From Bacillota bacterium (GTDB lineage Bacteria > Bacillota > Clostridia > DSM-8532): a stretch of 7,366 nucleotides of DNA. How positions within the stretch are numbered: position 1 is the first letter of the stretch; each line of letters starts with the position of its first letter. Both the position numbers and the translations under genes were made by a program. The stretch is taken from NCBI GenBank assembly GCA_023426765.1, contig JAEZBW010000252.1, positions 1-7,366 on the forward strand, in the 5' to 3' direction. Under the pieces are notes generated by a model. It saw only the letters and a program-made list of their open reading frames with translations, did not search any database and was not told where the DNA came from. Shown here in pieces: positions 1 through 5,677 of the stretch.

Positions 1-2
1 GA

Positions 3-206
3 GCTACTATTCACAGCCTGGAGAAGGTAACAGAAGCTTTAAATATCTCGATTGAGGAATTATTCAGGTTTTTAAGCCCTGAATTTGAAAATAAAGATAC
101 TTCCGTCATGTTCGATCTTGTTTGTAAGTTGAGTAAAAGAAGTATAATAGATCAAAAAATCATACTGAATCTTTTGGATGTACTTCCTCCTTGGGAGGAA
201 AAATGA
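3..206 (+). CDS. XRE-family helix-turn-helix regulator, C-terminal part
   Basis: This is the 3' end of a gene that enters from the left edge; 67 codons are visible before TGA. The first visible residues (HSLEKVTEALNISIEELF) match the last helices of an HTH_3/XRE DNA-binding domain, where a 'tLekIakaLnisieeLf' pattern is usual. The remaining ~45 residues form a short charged helical tail (ending PPWEEK) with no recognisable effector domain. Such proteins are dimeric DNA-binding repressors or activators. The recognition helix lies outside the window, so the target cannot be guessed. It converges on the acetyltransferase run and is not co-transcribed with it. Family assignment is fairly sure; function is unknown. 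Confidence 0.75.
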   Translation, partial: ATIHSLEKVTEALNISIEELFRFLSPEFENKDTSVMFDLVCKLSKRSIIDQKIILNLLDVLPPWEEK

Positions 207-246
207 ATCTATGAAATATAAATCATTAACAATTACTGAATTACCC

Positions 247-281
247 AAGTCGGTCTTTACGAAATTTAAAATGACCGACTT
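247..281 (+). terminator. Inverted repeat, possible terminator of the XRE gene
   Basis: Perfect 9-bp arms (AAGTCGGTC at 247-255, GACCGACTT at 273-281) flank a 17-base AT-rich loop and are followed by TTAATTAT. The repeat sits 40 bases after the XRE stop. It could be a weak intrinsic terminator, although the loop is long and the T tract is broken, or an operator. On the minus strand the arm is followed by GGG, so it is not a good terminator for the acetyltransferase genes. The rest of 207-388 holds only a 4-bp hairpin with a T-rich tail in the minus direction (314-325), too weak to call. Confidence 0.4.
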
Positions 282-388
282 TAATTATGTATAAAGATAT
301 CTCAAACTAAAAGAGCAAAAATGCTTGAAATTATATATTCACTTCTTACTATAGGTATTACTCCTTAATACTCCAAATACATCACACT

Positions 389-946
389 TCATTGAAACTG
401 CATATACCAGAACAATGCCTTTTCATCACAGTTTATACAATTCCTGTATAGCATGGTATCCACTGCTCCTAGAACAAACCCACACCGATAGTAAAACCTG
501 CAGGCTGCAAGGTTAATATCCTGAGTTTCTAACATTAACCCGGGCATTCTACTATCCTTCGCCCATTGGATAGCTATGTTAATCAATTTTCTTCCCAATC
601 CCATTCCCCGGTATACTCTCCCGACAGCAATATCTTCAATGTAGCAGTACTTGTTCCAATTACGCCTTAACCTTATCTGTCCCAAACACTGATTGTCCAC
701 GTAAGCCATAAAGATAATTTTATCTGGATTACCTATGTATTCACTATAGTCCAGTTCGTCATCGGGGTATTGCTTTTCATAAGGTGTTTCCACGAGTTCC
801 TCCGTCCAAGTCCACTCTCCTTTAGCAAAAGTCGGTACCAGCCTGCCAAAGACCGGAAAAGGCTGGTTTGGTTTGTTCAAATCACATAAATGTTTTCCAT
901 CTATTTGTATGATATTTAAGTTATTTAACTCTTTATTTTCTACCAT
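389..946 (-). CDS. Streptothricin N-acetyltransferase-like GNAT protein
   Basis: The 185-residue protein closely resembles the Sat4/SatA group, which transfers acetyl from acetyl-CoA to the beta-lysine amine of streptothricin and inactivates it. Visible hallmarks are a DLNKPNQPF start region (Sat4 has DIDKPSEPF), LRRNWNKYCYIEDIAV at 93-108, the acetyl-CoA loop RGMGLG (113-118), LMLETQDINLAACRFYYRCG (137-156) and a VDTMLY...FWY end. Length matches Sat4 (about 180). The start at 946 is chosen because a GGAGG at 956-960 lies 9 bases upstream. A longer frame to 1039 would overlap the upstream gene by 89 bases and adds basic residues absent from the family. It is the last gene of the run, 4 bases after the preceding stop, so translation is probably coupled. 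The family is clear; whether streptothricin is the true substrate is not proven, since many chromosomal homologues are untested. Confidence 0.85.
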   Translation of the reverse strand: MVENKELNNLNIIQIDGKHLCDLNKPNQPFPVFGRLVPTFAKGEWTWTEELVETPYEKQYPDDELDYSEYIGNPDKIIFMAYVDNQCLGQIRLRRNWNKYCYIEDIAVGRVYRGMGLGRKLINIAIQWAKDSRMPGLMLETQDINLAACRFYYRCGFVLGAVDTMLYRNCINCDEKALFWYMQFQ

Positions 947-950
947 GACT

Positions 951-1421
951 TTATTCCTCCGCCTTTCCAATACATATTCGCTGCTGCATACCAGCACCTT
1001 GCTTCTCATTTGGCCTTGAAATAAAACCGAACCTTTCATAAAAAGCTTCTTTTCCCTTTGATGCCATAAGACTGACCTGTAATATGCTTCCTTCCGGAGC
1101 AGAAGACTTGATATAGTTCATAACAAATTCCATAAGCTTCTTACCAATCCCCTGCCCCTGGTATTTAGGGTGGACAATGACATCCTGAACATATAGAGTC
1201 ATTCCGCCATCGCCAATTACTCTGGCCATTCCCACTGTCTTTCCCTCCGCATATGCACAAGCGGAATATAATGTTCCATTAACAGACCGTTCTGCCAGTA
1301 GCGGATGGGCCTTGAACCACCCTACAGCAGTCCTTAACTCCTGAAAATCTTCAACAGTTAAAGTGTTTTCCTTATACTCAATCTCTCCATCTATAGAAGC
1401 AGTCTCTTTTATTTCAATCAT
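951..1421 (-). CDS. GNAT-family N-acetyltransferase, single domain
   Basis: The 156-residue protein is a compact single GNAT fold. The strand-4/acetyl-CoA loop region reads LYVQDVIVHPKYQGQGIGKKLM, with the pyrophosphate loop QGQGIG at 88-93. The C-terminal half has EAFYERFGF at 125-133, followed by RPNEKQGAGM, a tail common in small Firmicute GNATs of the Acetyltransf_10 kind. The N-terminal part (LRTAVGWFKAHPLL) is the usual substrate-side helix. Substrate is unknown; relatives act on amines of small molecules or protein N-termini. Ribosome binding is by AAAGGGG 9 bases upstream, or by a closer AAGGTG next to the ATG. The gap to the preceding gene is 32 bases and to the following one 4 bases. 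Confidence 0.85.
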   Translation of the reverse strand: MIEIKETASIDGEIEYKENTLTVEDFQELRTAVGWFKAHPLLAERSVNGTLYSACAYAEGKTVGMARVIGDGGMTLYVQDVIVHPKYQGQGIGKKLMEFVMNYIKSSAPEGSILQVSLMASKGKEAFYERFGFISRPNEKQGAGMQQRICIGKAEE

Positions 1422-1453
1422 GCACCTTGGCCCCTTTCATCCTTAACATCATC

Positions 1454-2344
1454 CTAAATGGTTTTTGAATAAACAAATATATCTTCTCTTTTAGTCCAAC
1501 CTTTCGCATTCCAGAAGGCATTACCAACTACATTATCGCTAAAAACGAACAGATGGCATTTATTAATCCCTTCCTCCTTCAGTTTCTGAAGACTTTTATC
1601 AACAAGCATTTGACCGATGCCTCTTCCCCTATATTTCTCTGCTACAGTAACATGATAAATATATCCTCTTCGACCGTCATGGCCACACAGTATAGTTCCA
1701 GTTATCCTATCTTCATGCCGGCAGACAAAGCTTAATCCCTTATTCCTAAGCAGAAACCTATGAATATTTTCATGCGTATCGGCATCACTCAAACCCATTT
1801 CAGGAGTATTGCTCCAAAGCTGATAAATTTCATCATAAGTACTTATCTGCATTTCATGAATCAAAATATTCACATCTAATTGCTTCCTCATCGGTATATA
1901 AGTAATGCCATTCTGAGTTGTCTGTTCACAAACCGCGTTAAATCCAAGCCTTTTGTAAATGTCAACAGCATACGGCGATGAGTTTACAGTTATCTCAGTG
2001 AAATCAGGTTTGAGTTCATTGCATTTTTTGAGTGCTTTGTTAAACAGTTCTTTTGCAATGCCCTGTTGATGGTAATCCTTCTTTACAAATAAAAGACTTA
2101 TGTGATTGCCATCCCTTATAGTAATGCTTCCAGCCAAAGTCTTCTCATCCCAGCAGCAAATTGTAAAAAATTTACCGGACTCTGTTGCTTTTTTTAGCTC
2201 ATCTACATGGATAAAGCATCTGAAGGTTTCAATTCCTTCAGGTGAGTACCCGGGTGCAACAAACTCTTCAAACACCTCCCAAACCATATCCGACACAAGC
2301 TGTTCTTGCCCGGTTTTCATCTTAGTATATGTAAAACATTTCAT
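1454..2344 (-). CDS. Tandem double-GNAT acetyltransferase
   Basis: Two complete GNAT domains lie in one 296-residue chain. Domain 1 (about 1-155) carries ISLLFVKKDYHQQGIAKELF, with acetyl-CoA loop HQQGIA at 92-97 and AVDIYKRLGF at 126-135. Domain 2 (about 160-296) carries IYHVTVAEKYRGRGIGQMLV, with RGRGIG at 239-244, then SDNVVGNAFWNAKGW and RxDIxVYSK; this pattern is typical of YpeA-like GNATs. Both domains keep the loop, so both may bind acetyl-CoA. An ATG exists at 2350, but AAGGAGG (2351-2357) abuts it directly. The ATG at 2344 has a 6-base spacer and is the likely start. In known tandem GNATs one domain is often structural and the other catalytic. Substrate is unknown. Confidence 0.85.
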   Translation of the reverse strand: MKCFTYTKMKTGQEQLVSDMVWEVFEEFVAPGYSPEGIETFRCFIHVDELKKATESGKFFTICCWDEKTLAGSITIRDGNHISLLFVKKDYHQQGIAKELFNKALKKCNELKPDFTEITVNSSPYAVDIYKRLGFNAVCEQTTQNGITYIPMRKQLDVNILIHEMQISTYDEIYQLWSNTPEMGLSDADTHENIHRFLLRNKGLSFVCRHEDRITGTILCGHDGRRGYIYHVTVAEKYRGRGIGQMLVDKSLQKLKEEGINKCHLFVFSDNVVGNAFWNAKGWTKREDIFVYSKTI

Positions 2345-2387
2345 ATGCATCCTCCTTACCTAAATGTGATATGTCCTCGTGTTATGA

Positions 2388-3233
2388 TTACATATCTTCC
2401 AGAATCGGCTCTCCATGCATATATTCAGACTCAAGGTCTAAACTTTCAAAGTAACTGCATATTTTTATACAAGCAAACTTTTCCGTAGAGTAATGGGTTC
2501 CTCCCAAAACGTTTATTCTATTTACCTTTTCACATCTGTGCGCTTCCGAAGATATGTCGTTATTAACTGTTATTCCGCTTATTAATACCTTCACATTGTT
2601 ATCAAGAAGCTCGGTAACAGTTTCCATTGTATTTCCACCGCCAGCTACAATACCAATATTGCCATCAATAATACTGTCTCCATAAAAGTAAAGCTTTGTG
2701 CTATGTCCGACTGCTTTTGAAAAAATAGTGTTTAACTCTTCAACCGTTTTGCATTTAGTTTTTCCTATAATACCTGCCAATCCGCCACGATACTGGGCAA
2801 ACGGTTTAACAAATTCTATATTTAATGCATCAGCTAACGTTTTACTTGTAGAGTAGTCGCTATAATTGTCTAATGGCACATGTAGGTTATATATTGATAC
2901 TCTGCGTTCTTGAAGCTTTTTGACTAATAAGGGATTCATCTGTTTAAATGTCGGATTCGACCGAATATCCCAGATAGACGGGTGATGCAAAAACAGCATG
3001 GCATCTGTTGTTCCACTGTCAATGATTTGCTTTAATACTTCGTCTGTTGGGAATACAGCAGAATAAACCTTTGTGATTTCCTCTGCAAAATCACAAACCA
3101 ATCCCATGCTTCTAACTTTGAAGTTTTCTGATAAAAAATCATATACAGGTACCATGTATTTTGCCCATACGTCTGATAACTCACTGAAAATAAAATCATT
3201 TTCCAAACGATCATACAATATTTTAGCTTTCAT
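2388..3233 (-). CDS. NIF3/DUF34 family dinuclear metal protein
   Basis: The 281-residue protein has the full set of NIF3-family metal ligands: HHP at 83-85 (H83, H84), LHVPLD at 117-122 (D122) and GTHYSTE at 245-251 (H247, E251). These correspond to the H63/H64/D101/H215/E219 set of E. coli YbgI. A GGG turn at 198-200 and SGITVNND at 219-226 also fit. The length is that of the short form, without the insert domain of B. subtilis YqfO. Family members form toroidal hexamers with two metals per subunit; the cellular role is poorly defined (GTP cyclohydrolase I type 2-like, metal or nucleotide chaperone proposals). Here it starts 7 bases after the stop of a GNAT gene, which argues for co-transcription. 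Firmicute NIF3 genes often sit beside trmK; this copy does not, so it may be a specialised paralogue. Confidence 0.88.
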   Translation of the reverse strand: MKAKILYDRLENDFIFSELSDVWAKYMVPVYDFLSENFKVRSMGLVCDFAEEITKVYSAVFPTDEVLKQIIDSGTTDAMLFLHHPSIWDIRSNPTFKQMNPLLVKKLQERRVSIYNLHVPLDNYSDYSTSKTLADALNIEFVKPFAQYRGGLAGIIGKTKCKTVEELNTIFSKAVGHSTKLYFYGDSIIDGNIGIVAGGGNTMETVTELLDNNVKVLISGITVNNDISSEAHRCEKVNRINVLGGTHYSTEKFACIKICSYFESLDLESEYMHGEPILEDM

Positions 3234-3240
3234 ATATCAA

Positions 3241-3792
3241 TCAGACCTCACTTTCGTTATTCCTTTCCCACTCGTCCTCCAGGATACTCATAATAATGTC
3301 GGAATGGAAATTCCCTTCAATAAATGCGCTGTCCCTCAATATCCCATCTATCTTAAAGTCGCATTTTTCATAGCAGCGGATGGCACGTTTATTATACTCT
3401 AGCACCTTTAAGTCAACCCTGTGCAGCTTCATTTCCTTAAAAGCATACTTCAGGATAAGCTTTGTAACCTCACTCCCTATACCTTTGGAAAGCAGAGAAA
3501 CATCAAATATTCCGATGGCATAAGTTGCACTACGGTCAGTCCTTGAAATATGATGCAGTCTTGCACTGCCAATACATTTACCATTATATTCAATGATCCA
3601 AGCACACTCGTTTTTCATAAAACTTTCATACCAGGCCACCCAATGTTCACGTTCAGGAAAGAGCGTTTTTCCATTCCGGTCTCCACCACACATATAGACA
3701 AATTCATCATTTTTTCCAAGAACATATCTGTCATCTATATCACTTTCTTTTATCTCCCTTAACAGAACTGTTTGCCCCTTGAGTTCCTTCAT
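3241..3792 (-). CDS. RimJ/RimL-like GNAT acetyltransferase
   Basis: The 183-residue protein has the layout of Acetyltransf_3 GNATs. An N-terminal VLLREIKESDID strand-helix is followed by IEYNGKCIGSARLHHIS, then YAIGIFDVSLLSKGIGSEVT (91-110) with loop SKGIGS, and the family-typical LEYNKRAIRCYEKCDF (131-146) and GNFHSDIIMSIL end. Relatives modify ribosomal-protein N-termini (RimJ, RimL), polyamines (SpeG) or small molecules, so the substrate is open. The frame is open to an ATG at 3840, but that start lies inside the previous gene. The ATG at 3792 is preceded by AGGTGA with a short spacer and starts with the conserved strand, so it is preferred. It follows the fusion gene after 32 bases and precedes the NIF3 gene by 7. 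Confidence 0.85.
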   Translation of the reverse strand: MKELKGQTVLLREIKESDIDDRYVLGKNDEFVYMCGGDRNGKTLFPEREHWVAWYESFMKNECAWIIEYNGKCIGSARLHHISRTDRSATYAIGIFDVSLLSKGIGSEVTKLILKYAFKEMKLHRVDLKVLEYNKRAIRCYEKCDFKIDGILRDSAFIEGNFHSDIIMSILEDEWERNNESEV

Positions 3793-3824
3793 GATATTCA
3801 CCTGCCTTAATGCATTGATTTTAT

Positions 3825-4871
3825 TTAATCTATGTTCCACTCGAAAATATTCTCAAACCGCTGACCTTCTTTGTAAAGGTCATGCCACTCTGGCAGGGGA
3901 GCTATTCGGATGAGCTTTGCCCCAAGCTTTTCACAAGTTCGCTTGGATGCGGTGTTGGTATGGTTGTTGGTAATCAATACTTTTTTCATTCCATGAGCCC
4001 GAATGACCGGTGCAAGAAGGCGGCAGGCTTTTTCGGCATAACCACTTCCGCGATGCTGTTCATCAACACCGTAGCCGATTTGACCACCATAATACAGACC
4101 ATCTGTATAGCCAATACGTAGACTGATCTCACCGACACGCCCACTATTACGGCGTATTTCAAACTCATAAGCCGGAACCCATTTCTTTTCAGGAATAGCA
4201 GCCTTTTTGCCAATACAGACAAGCTCTATTTCACCATCAGTCAGGTCCGGTATATCAATAAATCCATCAAAAACAACCGGCTGAGAGTTATAATAAGCGA
4301 TTTCCTGCAGGATTTTCCACTGGGTATATTCATCAGTGATTCTACTGATAAACTCATCAATAAACTCCGGTGTAAAAGCGGTTGAAGCTTCTGTATTGTT
4401 ATCGTTGTGCCACTTATTGTTACGGCTGATGAAATCTTTTAACTCCTCAGTCGTTGCACCAGGGATTTTGCCATATTTGGAGGCATCAAACAATTCCATT
4501 TGCTCCCATATGTCTTTCGCCCAATCAGTATGGTGAAATGCATAACCACCTGCAAAGCTTAATTCTTCACGGTATTTTGCAAACCAATCACCATCAATTT
4601 TTTTAATAAACTCATCTCTTGCAAGAGTATCCCATCGCCAGTCCATATACAAATGCAGCAGAACACCTTCAGCAAACTCGTCTGACGGTGATGTTTGACG
4701 GGCAAGAGTTTCCAGCGCTTCACTTCTGTCCGGAAGATTCCGGAAATGAGTAATATCTTTATCCTTCCAGTTTGTCACTGCGTCGGGGGCAAGATTTCCT
4801 ATATAAAACAATGTACTCCCTTGCGAGTTGACCTTATGTGCCATGAGTAAATGTATCATCGATCCCGGCAT
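3825..4871 (-). CDS. Zinc-phospholipase-C-like domain fused to a GNAT domain
   Basis: First gene of the run, 348 residues. Residues 1 to about 195 look like the Zn-dependent phospholipase C fold (PF00882 type). They begin MPGSMIHLLMAHKV with FYIGNLAPDAV at 22-32. Candidate metal ligands are H7, D30, H42, the HxxxD pair in HLYMDWRWD (H73, D77) and H113/H114. Residues about 210-348 form a GNAT of the RimJ/RimL kind: GYGVDEQHRGSGYAEKACRL (266-285) with the acetyl-CoA loop HRGSGY, then ITNNHTNTASKRTCEKLGAK. There is no signal peptide, so unlike the secreted toxin PLCs it should act in the cytoplasm. A GGGGG at 6 bases supports the ATG at 4871. The GNAT half is confident, the PLC-like half fairly so; the joint function is unknown. 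Confidence 0.8.
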   Translation of the reverse strand: MPGSMIHLLMAHKVNSQGSTLFYIGNLAPDAVTNWKDKDITHFRNLPDRSEALETLARQTSPSDEFAEGVLLHLYMDWRWDTLARDEFIKKIDGDWFAKYREELSFAGGYAFHHTDWAKDIWEQMELFDASKYGKIPGATTEELKDFISRNNKWHNDNNTEASTAFTPEFIDEFISRITDEYTQWKILQEIAYYNSQPVVFDGFIDIPDLTDGEIELVCIGKKAAIPEKKWVPAYEFEIRRNSGRVGEISLRIGYTDGLYYGGQIGYGVDEQHRGSGYAEKACRLLAPVIRAHGMKKVLITNNHTNTASKRTCEKLGAKLIRIAPLPEWHDLYKEGQRFENIFEWNID

Positions 4872-4956
4872 TGAAATCCCCCTATCTTACTTTTCCATAC
4901 TTTCATTATTACACTAATCCACTGTTGCACATTAACCTGCATATCCATTTAGATGC

Positions 4957-4998
4957 AAAAAACCCCGCAGAATCACTTGTTAAGTGACTCCGCGGGGT
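4957..4998 (-). terminator. Intrinsic terminator in the acetyltransferase leader
   Basis: Read on the minus strand, ACCCCGC pairs with GCGGGGT and GTCACTT-like sequence with AAGTGAt. The 17-position stem has 15 pairs (two C-A mismatches) and a 3-base loop at 4979-4981, followed directly by a run of T. The strand is clear because the other side of the stem has no T tract. It lies between the promoter at 5078-5106 and the first gene at 4871. It must therefore either end a small RNA or be conditionally read through. Confidence 0.88.
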
Positions 4999-4999
4999 A

Positions 5000-5068
5000 T
5001 CATTCCACGTGTAGGGCTTCGGTGCCCCTATGCAGCTCAAGCATCTGGCTCTTATGCACACTCACCAT
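5000..5068 (-). CDS. Candidate 22-codon leader peptide
   Basis: An ATG about 3 bases after the predicted transcription start opens a frame of 22 codons (MVSVHKSQMLELHRGTEALH, then VE) that ends TGA two bases before the terminator stem. A ribosome paused at its end would cover the 5' arm of that stem and allow read-through. The peptide has no run of one amino acid and no Shine-Dalgarno site, so it would have to be translated almost leaderless. A frame this short is expected by chance fairly often. Position is the only real argument. Confidence 0.22.
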   Translation of the reverse strand: MVSVHKSQMLELHRGTEALHVE

Positions 5069-5077
5069 TTTGGAATA

Positions 5078-5106
5078 TTATTACATAGTAAGCTTGGACT
5101 TGTCAA
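5078..5106 (-). promoter_or_regulatory. Near-consensus sigma-A promoter toward the GNAT run
   Basis: On the minus strand, TTGACA (5101-5106), a 17-base spacer and TAATAA (5078-5083), preceded by a TG. Predicted start is near 5071. No other promoter of this quality is visible before the gene at 4871, so it is the best candidate driver of the whole run. Confidence 0.8.
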
Positions 5107-5148
5107 GCATAACTTGCATGTGTTCCTGCAATGTTTCAAAATCGTGAA

Positions 5149-5211
5149 AAACCATCTTTTCAAAACTGTTCAAATTAAAAACTAAAACTAAAACTAAAAA
5201 GGAAATGGTTT
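5149..5211. repeat. Inverted repeat and short tandem repeat between divergent promoters
   Basis: AAACCAT (5149-5155) and ATGGTTT (5205-5211) form a 7-bp inverted repeat about 50 bases apart. Between them lie three tandem copies of AAAACT (5178-5195). The site lies between the two divergent promoters, where an operator could sit, but a 7-bp repeat in AT-rich DNA can arise by chance. Confidence 0.25.
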
Positions 5212-5225
5212 CTGGAAAAAATTTC

Positions 5226-5255
5226 TTTACATATACAAGGTATGTCTGGTATAAT
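5226..5255 (+). promoter_or_regulatory. Sigma-A promoter of the T-box/thrS unit
   Basis: TTTACA (5226-5231), an 18-base spacer and a perfect TATAAT (5250-5255) with the extended -10 TGG just before it. The transcript should begin near 5262, immediately ahead of T-box stem I. Confidence 0.85.
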
Positions 5256-5261
5256 ACTAAA

Positions 5262-5519
5262 AAATATCGTAAATGTGATGATGAGGACGAGTAGATTTTG
5301 CCCAGTTTATAAGAGATGAAGTGTCAACGGCTGAGAGCACTTCTAAATATGGAAAATTGAAGACCACCTTTGAACAGTTAACTGAATTTCCAGTAAGTAT
5401 AACCGGTGATTCCGTTATAATCATAATGAGTGACAGCTAATTTTATCACTATAGCTGTAATTTGGGTGGAACCGTGTGAGTTAACTCTCATCCCTGTTAA
5501 GGATGGGAGTTTTTATTTT
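5262..5519 (+). promoter_or_regulatory. Threonine T-box riboswitch
   Basis: All parts of a T-box leader are visible. Stem I has the GAUGAGGACGAGUAGAUU start, a distal GAAGUG/CACUUC helix and a GGCUGAGAG loop. The specifier ACC (Thr) at 5363-5365 is followed by A and then CCU, which can pair with AGG on the 5' side. Stem III is ACAGCUA (5433-5439) with UAGCUGU (5452-5458). The T-box core UGGGUGGAACCG is at 5463-5474. The antiterminator can form as GGG (5464-5466) with CCC (5492-5494), a G-U pair, a 7-base bulge UGGAACC, and UGUGAG (5475-5480) with CUCUCA (5485-5490). It shares bases with the terminator, so the two exclude each other. Uncharged tRNA-Thr should stabilise it and turn on the downstream synthetase. 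UGGA predicts a tRNA with discriminator U. Confidence 0.95.
5483..5519 (+). terminator. Regulated terminator of the T-box
   Basis: AACTCTCATCC (5483-5493) pairs with GGATGGGAGTT (5501-5511) over 11 positions with one G-T pair and a 7-base loop; TTTATTTT follows. It is the off-state structure that competes with the antiterminator. Confidence 0.93.
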
Positions 5520-5537
5520 GCGCGGAAGGTGGTGTAA

Positions 5538-5657
5538 TTGGCTATGAGAAAAATGTTATATATTTCTGTATGTCTTACTTATGATGATAATATCATATGC
5601 ATCTCAGATTGCTCAGGAAGCATAACCCGTCGCTACTCTGTCATGAAACAAAAATAA
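5538..5657 (+). CDS. Candidate 39-residue small ORF before thrS
   Basis: Between the T-box terminator and the synthetase lies a frame of 39 codons. AAGGTGG (5526-5532) sits 5 bases before a TTG at 5538, and an in-frame ATG follows at 5544. The predicted peptide (from ATG: MRKMLYISVCLTYDDNIICI, then SDCSGSITRRYSVMKQK) has a short hydrophobic start and three cysteines. I recognise no family, and it does not resemble a leftover TGS domain. The stop is 20 bases before the thrS start, so translational coupling is possible. The strong ribosome site is the main support; chance is a real alternative. Confidence 0.3.
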   Translation: MAMRKMLYISVCLTYDDNIICISDCSGSITRRYSVMKQK

Positions 5658-5677
5658 TGATAAGGTAGGGATGATAT

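Larger units (their letters stand above)
4957..5071 (-). ncRNA. Short leader or small RNA upstream of the GNAT run
   Basis: A near-consensus promoter and a strong terminator bracket a transcript of about 115 nt on the minus strand. Besides the terminator, a hairpin UAGGG/CCCUA (5026-5030 with 5012-5016) has a 9-base loop containing CACC (5021-5024). That loop could pair with GGUG near the 5' end (5063-5066) to make a pseudoknot. I do not recognise a known riboswitch or small RNA class. It could be a stand-alone regulator, or the attenuated leader of the 4871-389 run. It contains a 22-codon open frame. Confidence 0.55.

Noticed and set aside
947..1039. N-terminal extension of the Sat-like gene to an ATG at 1039
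   Set aside because: It would overlap the upstream GNAT gene, lacks a clear ribosome site and is absent from the Sat family; GGAGG fits the ATG at 946.
3793..3840. Upstream start of the RimJ/L-like gene at 3840
   Set aside because: It lies inside the preceding gene and adds non-homologous residues; AGGTGA fits the ATG at 3792.
5002..5076. ATTCCA/TGGAAT inverted repeat as closing helix of a leader RNA
   Set aside because: One arm (5071-5076) lies between the -10 box and the predicted start, so it would mostly not be in the transcript.
4953..5147. Plus-strand open frame across the acetyltransferase leader
   Set aside because: It crosses the minus-strand terminator and promoter, is rich in Ser/Cys/Leu without domain sense, and has no good ribosome site.
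5277..5295. Hammerhead-like GATGATGAGGACGAG string
   Set aside because: It is the conserved start of T-box stem I; no GAAA core or closing helices of a ribozyme follow.
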